From Candidatus Wallbacteria bacterium (lineage in GTDB: Bacteria > Muiribacteriota > UBA6191 > JACPRK01): DNA of 56,595 nt. Under the pieces are notes generated by a model. That model had not been told where the DNA came from. It made no database searches and worked only from the letters and a program-made list of their open reading frames with translations. A program made the translations under genes and the position numbers. This document shows positions 16,355 to 24,587 of this stretch, one piece after another. The stretch spans positions 1 to 56,595 of the forward strand of contig JACPRK010000023.1 in assembly GCA_016190005.1 (NCBI GenBank), written 5' to 3'. Within the stretch, counting starts at the first letter, position 1. Each line of letters starts with the position of its first letter.

Positions 16355-17770
16355 TCACCCCGAAAGCCCGACCAGCAGCACGCTCACGATCGGCGCGGCA
16401 GTGAGCGCCAGCACAGCCGGCGCCAGCTGATGGATGAGCGGCTCTTCCTCGGGCACCGTTTCGCCGACCGGGCGCTGGAACATCCAGGAGAACAGGCCGC
16501 CCGCCGCCGAGGCGAGCAGGATCGCCAGGATGGAGGTTTCCACGCGGCCCAGGTCGAAGAGCAGCGCGGCGACTCCGGCCAGCAGCAAGGCCCCCCAAGC
16601 CGCGCCCATACCGGAAAGCGAATCGAGTGCCAGCCGCCGCATCCCGGCCGGCGGCCCGGGCTCTGCACCGCTGCGTGCGCCTGGTGCCCAGCAGCGCCGG
16701 CCGACCACGGTGAGGCTCGCGAGGCTGCCGATCAGGAAGTTGGGGTCTGCGGTCACCGCCGACAGGGCGACGAATCCGGCGCAAGGCACGAGCTGGGTGA
16801 GGATGTCGCGCGCTGGGGCCGAGGTCGTGGGAAGGGTCTCGGGAGTTACGGCCGCTGCCCCTAAGGCGAGGGCGACGAACCCGGCCAGGAGCGCCAGGGC
16901 GCGTGGCTCACCCATCTCGGCGATCAACATGACGGCCGCCCCCATTGCCAGAACGGCGGGGCTTCGGAACCGAGGATTGAGGTGGGCAACGGTGAAGATG
17001 GTAGCCGCGGCCGTGACGAGGGCCATCAACTCGAGTCGGCCTGTGTCGACCGTCAGCGGTCCGGTGGAGCCCGGCGTCCGCAAGAGCCAGAGCACGCCGG
17101 CCGCCGCCATTGGCAGGGTGATGTTGTCGAGCCCGAGCGGTGAGATGGTCTCGGCCAGGCAAAGGAACACGCCCATCAGCCAGGCGAACATCATCGCTGG
17201 GCCCCCTCGGCCCGCCAGCGAGGCCAGGCAGACCGCCGTTGCGAGGACCACCAGCGCCATGTTGCCCTCGAGGGAACGTCGGGCGCCGAAGATCTCGTAG
17301 CAGTGGCGGCCGAGCACCAGTCCGAAGAGCGCCGCCGACGAATCGCCGAGCGCCAGGATCAGCACGCTGGCCCGATAGATCGGCACGTCGTCCCAGAAGA
17401 GCAGGCTGAGCAGGGCGATGGCCACGCTGAAGGCGGCCGGCCCGACCCAGGAGAGCCGCCAGGAACGGATGGCGTCCCGGCCATCCCGCCTGGCCTGGGG
17501 ATTGAAGAGCGAGTGCAAGAGTCCCAGCTTGTAGCCGACCAGCAAGAAGATGCCGAACCCGAGCCCCAGGCAGAGGCCCGTCCAGCGGCTGAGCAGCCAC
17601 CGGTTCATGATGGCCGCCAGCAGTCCGATGCCGATATGGTGCGCCTTGCGCCCGATCTCGTGCGGCCAGCCGCGCGGCTCGGCGAAAAGTCTCCAGAAGG
17701 CCTCGATCCCCAGGATCAAGACGGTCGTGGCTGAAATCAGGCAAGCCAGGTTGTCCCAGTTCTCCACCAT
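16355..17770 (-). CDS. Dolichol/phytol-kinase-like membrane protein with long C-terminal extension
   Basis: 471 residues from ATG 17770, almost entirely membrane helices. The first 230 residues fit the CTP-dependent polyprenol/phytol kinase group: IGRKAHHIGIGLLAAI, LALGDSSAALFGLVLG and GARRSLEGNMALVV match its conserved blocks. The last 220 residues are unusual. They include DSLSGMGAAWGALLLAGVAA and a final helix pair that resemble the DUF92/TMEM19 family, which contains plant VTE6 phytyl-phosphate kinase, but the DUF92 DTxxSE motif is not visible. It leads the lipid operon. It could phosphorylate a prenol, diacylglycerol or another lipid alcohol. The N-terminal assignment is good; the C-terminal one is tentative. 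No ribosome site is seen; TATACT lies 10 nt upstream. Confidence 0.75.
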   Translation of the reverse strand: MVENWDNLACLISATTVLILGIEAFWRLFAEPRGWPHEIGRKAHHIGIGLLAAIMNRWLLSRWTGLCLGLGFGIFLLVGYKLGLLHSLFNPQARRDGRDAIRSWRLSWVGPAAFSVAIALLSLLFWDDVPIYRASVLILALGDSSAALFGLVLGRHCYEIFGARRSLEGNMALVVLATAVCLASLAGRGGPAMMFAWLMGVFLCLAETISPLGLDNITLPMAAAGVLWLLRTPGSTGPLTVDTGRLELMALVTAAATIFTVAHLNPRFRSPAVLAMGAAVMLIAEMGEPRALALLAGFVALALGAAAVTPETLPTTSAPARDILTQLVPCAGFVALSAVTADPNFLIGSLASLTVVGRRCWAPGARSGAEPGPPAGMRRLALDSLSGMGAAWGALLLAGVAALLFDLGRVETSILAILLASAAGGLFSWMFQRPVGETVPEEEPLIHQLAPAVLALTAAPIVSVLLVGLSG

Positions 17771-17780
17771 CGGACCCACA

Positions 17781-17786
17781 AGTATA
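17781..17786 (-). promoter_or_regulatory. -10-like TATACT of the lipid operon
   Basis: TATACT on the minus strand ends 10 nt before ATG 17770, with no Shine-Dalgarno between. Transcription would begin 2-4 nt before the ATG, giving a near-leaderless mRNA. No good -35 is visible. Confidence 0.45.
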
Positions 17787-17932
17787 CCAGAAAGAGGCTC
17801 GATACGGGTGCTGTTGCCATCACGAACAACACCTTCACAAGTGGTCCTCGAATTGCAGTAAACTGCGTCGCAAAGGGGGCCAGCCCGACGAGCCGGCGCC
17901 ACTGACCGGGCGCAGGCGCAATCGAAGCTCCG

Positions 17933-20275
17933 ATGCTCACGACGAGTATGCGACCCACCGTCCGATTCAAGCTCCTGGCTGGAGGCGCCGTGACGTGCGT
18001 GGCCGCAACGGCCACCGGGGCCTTTGCGCACCACCACCTCGTCGGGCATGCGATCCCGCTTTCGGCCAAGACGCTGACCCTGCTCGCGCTGATTTACGGG
18101 ATGCTCCTGGTTCCACTCTGGATTGCCATGGAACGCTGGGTGTTACGGCATGTCCGGGCGCTTCACGAATCCGACATGGCGGTCGCCCGCGGCGGCCCAC
18201 TCGGGGCCCGCATTGCCGACGAGTGCATCCCCAACGACGACATCGGGGACACCCTGCGCAATCGCAATGCAATGCTGGAACGGCTGTACCAGCAGCAGTC
18301 GGTGGAGCTTTCGCAGAAGATCCACGCGGAGCTGCTCCAGAGGTCGCTCACCTGCTTCGCCGCAGGCGATCTGGAGACGGGATTATCCATCGTGGTGCAG
18401 CACGTGTGCGAGCACCTCGAGCTGAGCGGCGGATGGGTGCTGCTGAGGATGCCCAGCGAACGCGGCTATCGGGTGCTGGCCCGCCACGGCAGCGTGCCCG
18501 TGCCTCCCGAACGCGAGGCCGAGTTCTTCGCGGGCCAGTGCCCGTGCGTCGAGTCTCTGGCCGCCGGCAAGTCGGTCGACACGATCCGGCTCCACCGTTG
18601 CACGCGCGCCGCCGGAACGGGGCTCGAGCTCGACATCGTCACCGTCGCGCTCCGGGACACCCAGCTTTTCGGTGTCTTGGACGTGGTCGTGCCAGCGGGA
18701 TTCGTGCTCTCCGACGAGAGCCGCAGCTTCCTGGAACGATTTGCCGGAATTGTCGGCCTGGCTCTCTCCAAGGATTGGCTTTTGGGGCGATTGGAGATCC
18801 AGCAGTCTCAGTTGCGGAACCTGATCGAGCACCTGCCGGAAGGGGTCTGCCTGCTCGACTCCGGGCAGCGGGTCGTGCTGGCGAATCCGACGGGCAACCA
18901 GATCCTCGACGAGCTTGCGCCCGGGCGCAGCGGAGATCTGCTGTTGCGGCTCGGGGAGCGGCCACTCGAGGAATTCCTCCGGCCGCGCGAGGACGGGATG
19001 CCGCACGAGGTCTTGTCGGCCCGGCCCACGCGCACGCTCTTCGAGATCCGCGTCAACCCGATCCGGGTCGGAGCGCTGGCCGGCGGGTTCGTGCTGGTCA
19101 TGCGCGATGCGACTTCGGAAAGGGACGCTGCCCAGCGTGCCCAGCAGCAGGATCGCCTGGCGGCCGTGGGCCAGCTTGCCGCCGGCATCGCGCACGACTT
19201 CAACAACCTGCTGACCGGCATGATCGGCTTTGCCGAGCTGCTCCAGGCCGACGAGATCTCGGATCAAGCGCGCGAGGACGCCGCTCGCATCGTCAAGATG
19301 GGCCGCCGCGCGGCGCAGCTGGTGCGGCAAATCCTGGATTTCAGCCGCAAGTCCGTGGTCCAGCGCCAGCCGGTCGATCTGGTGCCGTTCGTGAAGGAGA
19401 CGCTGAAGATGCTTCAGCGGACGCTTCCCGAGTCGATCGCGGTCGAAGCGAGCATCGAAACGGCCCGCAGCGTGACCGTCGCAAACCTCACGCAGATGCA
19501 GCAGGTGCTGACGAACCTGGCGGTCAACGCGCGAGACGCGATGCCGGAAGGGGGATCGCTCTCGATCCGGCTCTCTGAGGCCAGATTCGAATCGACGGAG
19601 TCGGTGCCGCTTTCCGGCATGGAGCCCGGCGACTGGATCGTGCTGGCGATACGGGATAGCGGCACCGGCATCCCGGCCGATGTTCTGCAGCACATGTTCG
19701 AGCCGTTTTTCACGACCAAGAAGCCGGGGCAGGGGACCGGGTTGGGGTTGGCCCAGGTCTATGGAATCGTGCGCCAGCACGGGGGGCATGTCGGGGTCGT
19801 GACAAGGGTCGGTGAAGGCAGCACCTTCACCGTCTACCTGCCGGCCGTGACGGCCCAGCCCGAAGCACAGGCCGAGGCCGAGGCGCCCGTTCCCAGAGGC
19901 CAGGGCGAAACCGTGCTCCTCGTCGAGGACAATGACGAGGTCCGGGTGACGACTTCGCGCCTGCTGGAGTCGCTGGGTTACCAGGTGCTGGGAGCGGCTC
20001 ACGGCCAGGAGGCGCTGGATCTGTACGCGGCTCGCCCCGATCGAGTGGCAGCCGTGCTCACGGATGTCGTCATGCCGCAGATGGGCGGGATGGACCTGCT
20101 GCGGCGGCTGCGCGAGCTTTCGCCTGGGCTGCCGGTGCTCTTGATGAGCGGGTATCCGCTGGGGGAGGAGGACGCGCGCAGCGCGGGAGCTGACGGCTGG
20201 TTGGAGAAGCCGGCTCCTGCCGGCGTCGCGGCACGGCTGCTGCGGGCGGCCATCGACCTTAAGCGGACCTCGTGA
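17933..20275 (+). CDS. Membrane hybrid sensor histidine kinase (GAF-PAS-HisKA-HATPase-REC)
   Basis: 780 residues. Two membrane segments (about 15-40 and 45-65) are followed by a GAF-like domain with a Cys-containing FFAGQCPCVESLAAG, a PAS-like domain (LIEHLPEGVCLLDSGQRVVL), and a HisKA domain with His421 in AGIAHDFNNLLTG. A full HATPase follows: N-box VNARDAMPEG, IRDSGTGIP, FFTTKKPGQGTGLGLAQVYG. A C-terminal receiver (LLVEDNDEV) has phospho-acceptor Asp711 in LTDVVMPQMGG. The HDFNN H-box is typical of the family close to NtrB-like and many myxobacterial hybrid kinases. It overlaps the next gene by 4 nt. It is divergent from the lipid operon, so the 160-nt gap between them holds promoters for both. 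An alternative start is ATG 17948. Confidence 0.9.
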   Translation: MLTTSMRPTVRFKLLAGGAVTCVAATATGAFAHHHLVGHAIPLSAKTLTLLALIYGMLLVPLWIAMERWVLRHVRALHESDMAVARGGPLGARIADECIPNDDIGDTLRNRNAMLERLYQQQSVELSQKIHAELLQRSLTCFAAGDLETGLSIVVQHVCEHLELSGGWVLLRMPSERGYRVLARHGSVPVPPEREAEFFAGQCPCVESLAAGKSVDTIRLHRCTRAAGTGLELDIVTVALRDTQLFGVLDVVVPAGFVLSDESRSFLERFAGIVGLALSKDWLLGRLEIQQSQLRNLIEHLPEGVCLLDSGQRVVLANPTGNQILDELAPGRSGDLLLRLGERPLEEFLRPREDGMPHEVLSARPTRTLFEIRVNPIRVGALAGGFVLVMRDATSERDAAQRAQQQDRLAAVGQLAAGIAHDFNNLLTGMIGFAELLQADEISDQAREDAARIVKMGRRAAQLVRQILDFSRKSVVQRQPVDLVPFVKETLKMLQRTLPESIAVEASIETARSVTVANLTQMQQVLTNLAVNARDAMPEGGSLSIRLSEARFESTESVPLSGMEPGDWIVLAIRDSGTGIPADVLQHMFEPFFTTKKPGQGTGLGLAQVYGIVRQHGGHVGVVTRVGEGSTFTVYLPAVTAQPEAQAEAEAPVPRGQGETVLLVEDNDEVRVTTSRLLESLGYQVLGAAHGQEALDLYAARPDRVAAVLTDVVMPQMGGMDLLRRLRELSPGLPVLLMSGYPLGEEDARSAGADGWLEKPAPAGVAARLLRAAIDLKRTS

Positions 20276-21252
20276 GCGCGGTGGACAGGCACGAACGGGT
20301 CGTTCGGTGCCTGGCCTGGGGCGTGCTGGCTTGCTTCTGCGCCTGGGTGGCCGAGGGATTGAGCGTGCCGGTCGAGCTCGTCGGCGAGGCTCGGATGGCA
20401 CTGCCACCAGAGCATCCTGAGGCGATCTTCGAGCGTCGAGCGGTCAGGGTCCGGCCGGCACGAGCGATCGCGATGATGGCGCTCGTGGCGGAGGTATCGC
20501 GGGCGAAGGATGTCCTGGGGAAGCTCTCGCTGGTGTGCGGCCGGTTGGCGGCGCTCCCGGTCGTGCGGCCCGGCTTTACGTCGCAAGGCGGGCGGGTGCT
20601 CAGGCATCGGCCGCTTGGAGCGGCCCGGATGCTGGCGCGGTGGCGGGCCGGGGAGCAAGTCGACGCGCTGTCCACGGCCTGGTTGGCTGTGCAACTCCTC
20701 ACGTCCTCGGGGGTTGCTGCGCGGCTGGCGATCGGCGACGACGGCAAGTCAGCAGGAGCGCGGGCGTTTGCGGGCGTGGAAGTCTGGTTCCCCGAGCAGC
20801 GTGGTTGGGCTGTCTTCGACCCGGTCGTGGGGCTGCTCTTCAGCAAGCCCGAGGGGTTTCAGTCGCTCCAGCAGCTGCGAGCTGCCGCCCGCGCGGGGGG
20901 GCGTATCGACGTCACACCTCTCGTGGCGCCGTTGCCGACCTCGCCGCTGGGCGACCGGTGGCTGGAGTACCGCGACCGGGTGAGAAATGGCTGGTACCCG
21001 GCGGGGGTAGAGCGGTGGCCCTCCGGCGCGGGGCCTGCGGTCTGGTTCCTGGGCGAGGCAGGCGGGGACGTGGGATTCTGCTGGCGCGCGGCCTCCGGCG
21101 TGGCGAAGCTCTCCCGGCGGCTTTCGGCCGCGATGCCCTGGGCCGGGCTGCGGGCGACTACGGTGACGCTCTGGGTCGTGGCGCTTGTCTTCGTCGTGTG
21201 TCGCGCGCGGCGGGATGGCCTGCGCCGCGCCTTGACTCGGCCGCCAGCCTGA
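20272..21252 (+). CDS. Membrane-anchored transglutaminase-like protein lacking the catalytic residues
   Basis: 326 residues from GTG 20272, overlapping the sensor-kinase stop (GTGA). A hydrophobic segment lies near the N-terminus (LAWGVLACFCAWVAEGL) and another at the C-terminus (ATTVTLWVVALVFVVC). Between them is a transglutaminase-like core: LSTAWLAVQLLTSSGVAARL corresponds to the C-x-x-x-A-x3-LL-x3-GI-x-AR helix, and FAGVEVWFPEQRGWAVFDPV to the H-x-W-x-EV...GW...DP strand. The nucleophile Cys position is Ser/Thr and the His is replaced, so it is probably a non-catalytic binding domain. Coupling to the kinase suggests a partner or periplasmic sensing subunit. Family call moderate, loss of residues clear if it is correct. 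Confidence 0.65.
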   Translation: MSAVDRHERVVRCLAWGVLACFCAWVAEGLSVPVELVGEARMALPPEHPEAIFERRAVRVRPARAIAMMALVAEVSRAKDVLGKLSLVCGRLAALPVVRPGFTSQGGRVLRHRPLGAARMLARWRAGEQVDALSTAWLAVQLLTSSGVAARLAIGDDGKSAGARAFAGVEVWFPEQRGWAVFDPVVGLLFSKPEGFQSLQQLRAAARAGGRIDVTPLVAPLPTSPLGDRWLEYRDRVRNGWYPAGVERWPSGAGPAVWFLGEAGGDVGFCWRAASGVAKLSRRLSAAMPWAGLRATTVTLWVVALVFVVCRARRDGLRRALTRPPA

Positions 21253-21260
21253 CATAGACT
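21232..21260 (+). promoter_or_regulatory. Sigma70-type promoter of the DegT/Gfo operon
   Basis: TTGACT (21232-21237), exact 17-nt spacer, TAGACT (21255-21260). It overlaps the end of the preceding gene and gives a leader of about 35 nt that contains GGGAGA before ATG 21303. Confidence 0.6.
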
Positions 21261-21302
21261 GCGCTCCCTTACTCGAACCAACAAGGCAGGGAGACAGACG
21301 AG

Positions 21303-22631
21303 ATGTCCGAGAAGCTCGCAATGCTGGGCGGCCAGCGCACGGTTCCCAAGGGCGCGGCGGTACGCTGGCCCGTGATCACGGCCGAGGACAAGAAGGCGGT
21401 CATGGAAGTCCTGGACAGGGGCGTGCTCTGCGGGCCTTACGCCCCGGCGGTGAAGGCGCTGGAGGCCGACTGGTCGAGCTACGTCGGCACGAAGCACGCG
21501 CTTTCGACCAACTCGGGGACGGCCGCGCTCCATATCGCGGTGGCCGCAGCCGGCGTGGGTCCGGGCGACGAGGTCATCACCACCAGCTTCACGTTCCTGG
21601 CAAGCGCCCTGGCCGTTCTCCAGCATCACGGCGTACCGGTCTTCTGCGATATCGACCCGAAGAGCTACAACATCGACGTCTCCCAGATCGAGAAGAAGAT
21701 CACGCGGCGCACGAAGGCGATCCTCCCCGTCCACATCCACGGGCTGCCCTGCGATATGGACGAGATCATGGCGATCGCCCGTAAGCACGGCCTGGTCGTC
21801 ATCGAGGACGCAGCGCAGGCCCACGGCGCAACCTACAAAGGGAAGAAGACCGGCTCGATAGGGGACATGGGCTGTTTCAGCCTGCAGGCGAGCAAGAACC
21901 TTCCCGCGGGCGAGGGTGGCCTGTTCTGCACCGACAACACGGAGATGCGCCACACCGCGAACATGGTCCGCATGTTCGGCGAGAACATTCACGATGACCT
22001 GAAGTCGAAGATGGACCCGGACTATCCGCTCGAGGACCCGCGCGAGTACAACGCGTACATGATGGGCTGGATGTACCGCTCCACCGAGATGACGGCGGCG
22101 CTGGCCCGGAGCCAGCTCGGGCGGCTGGACGCCAACAACGCCAACGCTCGCCGCAATGGCGAGTACCTGTCGGGCCATCTTTCCGAGATCAAGGGGATCG
22201 TTCCGCCGCAGGTACCGTCGGACCGCACCAGCGTCTACCATAAGTACCGCATCCGGCTGGATGCTCGGGCCGCGGGGCTGGACGTGCCCGCAGTGAAGTT
22301 CCGCGACGCCGTGATGCAGGCGCTGGCCTTCGAAGGGGTCGAGGTCGCACTCTGGCAGACCAAGCCGCTGCCTGGGCAGGCGCTCTTCCAGGAGCGCAAG
22401 GGCTACGGCAAGGGCGCGCCCTGGAGCTGCCACTACGACGGCGAAGTGAGCTACGACGTGGCGCAGTTCCCGGAAACCAAGCGGCTCCTCGAGGAGACCA
22501 TCCTGATCGGGGCCGAGTCGTATCCGCTCTTCCCGCAGCCGCTCGAGCTGATGGAGAAGTACGTGGCCGCCATCCGCAAGGTGTTCGCCAGCAAGGCGAC
22601 CCTCGAGGCTGCGATCGGAGCGGCGCGATGA
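21303..22631 (+). CDS. DegT/DnrJ/EryC1/StrS-family aminotransferase
   Basis: 442 residues, GGGAGA upstream of ATG. Fold type I PLP enzyme of the sugar/cyclitol aminotransferase family: STNSGTAALHIAVAAAG, EVITTSFTFLASALAVL, PVHIHGLPCDMD, IEDAAQAHGA, and the PLP lysine Lys198 in SLQASKNLPAGEGG. Members move an amino group onto a keto-sugar or keto-inositol. It overlaps the following oxidoreductase by 4 nt (ATGA). This pairing is classical: the oxidoreductase makes the keto group that this enzyme aminates. No glycosyltransferase is nearby, so the final product (cell-surface amino sugar or amino-cyclitol) is unknown. It is somewhat longer than the usual 370-400 residues. Confidence 0.9.
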   Translation: MSEKLAMLGGQRTVPKGAAVRWPVITAEDKKAVMEVLDRGVLCGPYAPAVKALEADWSSYVGTKHALSTNSGTAALHIAVAAAGVGPGDEVITTSFTFLASALAVLQHHGVPVFCDIDPKSYNIDVSQIEKKITRRTKAILPVHIHGLPCDMDEIMAIARKHGLVVIEDAAQAHGATYKGKKTGSIGDMGCFSLQASKNLPAGEGGLFCTDNTEMRHTANMVRMFGENIHDDLKSKMDPDYPLEDPREYNAYMMGWMYRSTEMTAALARSQLGRLDANNANARRNGEYLSGHLSEIKGIVPPQVPSDRTSVYHKYRIRLDARAAGLDVPAVKFRDAVMQALAFEGVEVALWQTKPLPGQALFQERKGYGKGAPWSCHYDGEVSYDVAQFPETKRLLEETILIGAESYPLFPQPLELMEKYVAAIRKVFASKATLEAAIGAAR

Positions 22632-23626
22632 GCGTCAGGGTGGGCATCCTGGGCGCCGGCGACATGGGCCGGATGCACGGGGACATGCTCAACAAGGACC
22701 CCAGGGTGAAGATCCTGGGCGTGGCCGACCTGGACGAAAAGCGGGCCGACCTGCTGGCGCACCAGTGCGGCGCGAAGGCGCTCTCGACGCTGGACCAGCT
22801 GCTGGAGCTCGGGCTGGACGCCGTCTACGTGACCAGCCCCAACTGGACCCACCTGGAGGCCGTGACGAAGTCTCTGGCCGCGGGTCTGCACGTCTTCAGC
22901 GAGAAGCCGATGGCGACCTCGCTGGCCGATGCGCGGCTGGTGATGGAGGCCGTCGAGCGGTCCGGGAAAATCTATCAGCTCGGGTTCAATCGAAGGTTCG
23001 CGCCGGTCTACCAGTTCTGTCGCGAGCGGGTCGAGGCCGGCTTTGAGCCGATGGTCGTCAACATCCGCATGAACGAGGGCGAAATGACCAACCGGCCCTG
23101 GATCACGGACCGGGCCCGGACGGGCGGCTACCTGAACGAGAACACGATTCATTTCATGGATATGCTCCGCTGGCTGGTCGGGGAGCCGACAGAAGTCTTC
23201 GCGCTGGGCGAGGCGAACTGCTACGCCGACCAGGTCGACTTCGTGGTGGCGTTCAAGTTCGCGGGCGGCAGGATGGCCAGCATCACGACGTCCGGGCACG
23301 CCACATGGTTCTACCCGTGGGAACGGATGGAGCTGGTCGGCGACCACGAGGCCATTGCGACCGAAGAGGTCCTTCGAGTCATGCACGCGCCGGGCGTGGC
23401 GAAGCCGGCCATCTGGTACGACTACTTCCAGGTCACCAAGCCTGCGCAGTGGGGCTACGAGGGCGGAGACAGGGCCTTCGTCAGCGCTGTGCTCGGTGAG
23501 TGTCCGAGCGCCTTCCCGGCCTCCGAGGGTTTCAAGGCGATGACGCTGGTCGAGGCGTGCTACGAGAGCATTCGCACGGGGCAGAAGGTGGTTCTCGAGA
23601 ATCGAGACTCGAGAATCGAGCATTGA
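22628..23626 (+). CDS. Gfo/Idh/MocA-family NAD(P)-dependent oxidoreductase
   Basis: 332 residues. A Rossmann start VGILGAGDMGRMHGDML binds NAD(P); HVFSEKPMATSLADA holds the catalytic EKP lysine (Lys93); FNRRFAPVYQ and GGYLNENTIHFMDMLRWL are typical of the C-terminal substrate domain. It would oxidise a sugar or inositol hydroxyl to a ketone for the coupled DegT aminotransferase. The last nine residues (ENRDSRIEH) and the stop codon are encoded by the GAGAATC intergenic repeat, so the natural C-terminus was probably different. Confidence 0.9.
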   Translation: MSVRVGILGAGDMGRMHGDMLNKDPRVKILGVADLDEKRADLLAHQCGAKALSTLDQLLELGLDAVYVTSPNWTHLEAVTKSLAAGLHVFSEKPMATSLADARLVMEAVERSGKIYQLGFNRRFAPVYQFCRERVEAGFEPMVVNIRMNEGEMTNRPWITDRARTGGYLNENTIHFMDMLRWLVGEPTEVFALGEANCYADQVDFVVAFKFAGGRMASITTSGHATWFYPWERMELVGDHEAIATEEVLRVMHAPGVAKPAIWYDYFQVTKPAQWGYEGGDRAFVSAVLGECPSAFPASEGFKAMTLVEACYESIRTGQKVVLENRDSRIEH

Positions 23627-23646
23627 GAATCGAGAATTGAGAATCG
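23592..23646. repeat. GAGAATCGAGA-type short repeat
   Basis: Consecutive variants of GAGAATCGAGA (GAGACTC, GAGCATT, GAGAATT). It covers the end of the oxidoreductase gene and the 25-nt gap before the convergent ferrochelatase. The same unit recurs near 46.68 kb and 49.73 kb. Confidence 0.8.
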
Positions 23647-23651
23647 GGGGG

Positions 23652-24587
23652 TCAGACGTCGAGCTTGTGCAGGACGAGCTCGGCGAGCTGCTCGATGAAG
23701 CGGGGGTGGGTCTCGACGGTGCGGGCGCGGACGAAGTTCAGTCCGCACTGGCGAGCGGTTTCGCGGGCGACGATGTCGAGGTCGTAGAGCACCTCGACGT
23801 GGTCGCAGAGGAACCCGACGGGGCTGACGAGGACGTCGGAGGCGCCGGAATCGCGCGCGCTCCGGAGTGCGTCGGAGATGTCAGGCCCTAGCCACGGGAC
23901 GCGGCCGCCGGCAGCGCTCTGGTAGGCCAGGGCGAAGCGGTCGCGCTCGAGACGGTCGGCGACGGCTGCGGCCGTGTCGGCGAACTGCTGCACGTAGGGG
24001 GCATCTCGGGCCACGGGGATTGGAACGGAGTGTGCCGTGAAGATGAGCGATGCGCTGCGGTACCGATCGGGTCCGAGCTCACGGAGGCCTTGACTCCGGA
24101 TGTTGTCGGCCACGGCGTCGACGTAGCCCTCGGAGATGTGAAACGGCTCCAGGTAGTCGACGCGGAACGCGGCGTCACCGAGGCTCTCCATTCCCGAGAC
24201 AACGGCCCGCAGGTAGGCATCCCAGCTGGCGGCGCACTGGTGGACGGAGAGGACGATACCGATGGCGTTGCGAGTGCCCTGGGCCCCCATTGCCTGCAAC
24301 ACGTCGGCCACGAAAGGCTGCCAGTGGCGCATCCCGACGAAAACCGGGACGTCGATCCCACGGGTGCGCAACTTCTCCTCGAGGGCGCGGGCCTGGGCCA
24401 GGGTGCGCTCATTGTAAGGGCTGACGCCGCCCAGGTCGTCGTAGTGCCTGGCCACTTCGATCAGCCGCTCCTCGGAGGCGCCCCGGCCGGCCGACACTCG
24501 GCGCACGAACTCCAGCGAGTGCCCGGGCTCTGTCGGCCCGCCGAAGCCGACCATCAGGATGCTGTCGTAGGGCAGACGGCCTTTCAT
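23652..24587 (-). CDS. hemH: Ferrochelatase
   Basis: 311 residues. It inserts ferrous iron into a porphyrin in the last part of haem synthesis. Family motifs are clear: ILMVGFGGPTEP at the start, a pocket region with DDLGGVSPYNERT, the catalytic His in LIFTAHSVPIP, and the Glu in GFLCDHVEVLYDLDIVA. The HVEVLYDLD form occurs in both the classical enzyme and the coproporphyrin ferrochelatases; which porphyrin it uses cannot be decided here. No other haem gene is in the window. It overlaps the upstream HAD gene by 4 nt. The organism's c-type cytochromes would need its product. Confidence 0.9.
   Translation of the reverse strand: MKGRLPYDSILMVGFGGPTEPGHSLEFVRRVSAGRGASEERLIEVARHYDDLGGVSPYNERTLAQARALEEKLRTRGIDVPVFVGMRHWQPFVADVLQAMGAQGTRNAIGIVLSVHQCAASWDAYLRAVVSGMESLGDAAFRVDYLEPFHISEGYVDAVADNIRSQGLRELGPDRYRSASLIFTAHSVPIPVARDAPYVQQFADTAAAVADRLERDRFALAYQSAAGGRVPWLGPDISDALRSARDSGASDVLVSPVGFLCDHVEVLYDLDIVARETARQCGLNFVRARTVETHPRFIEQLAELVLHKLDV

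Noticed and set aside
16355..18049. Longer start (18049) for the kinase-like membrane protein
   Set aside because: The extra 93 residues are hydrophilic, contain the -10-like box, and overlap the divergent sensor-kinase gene.
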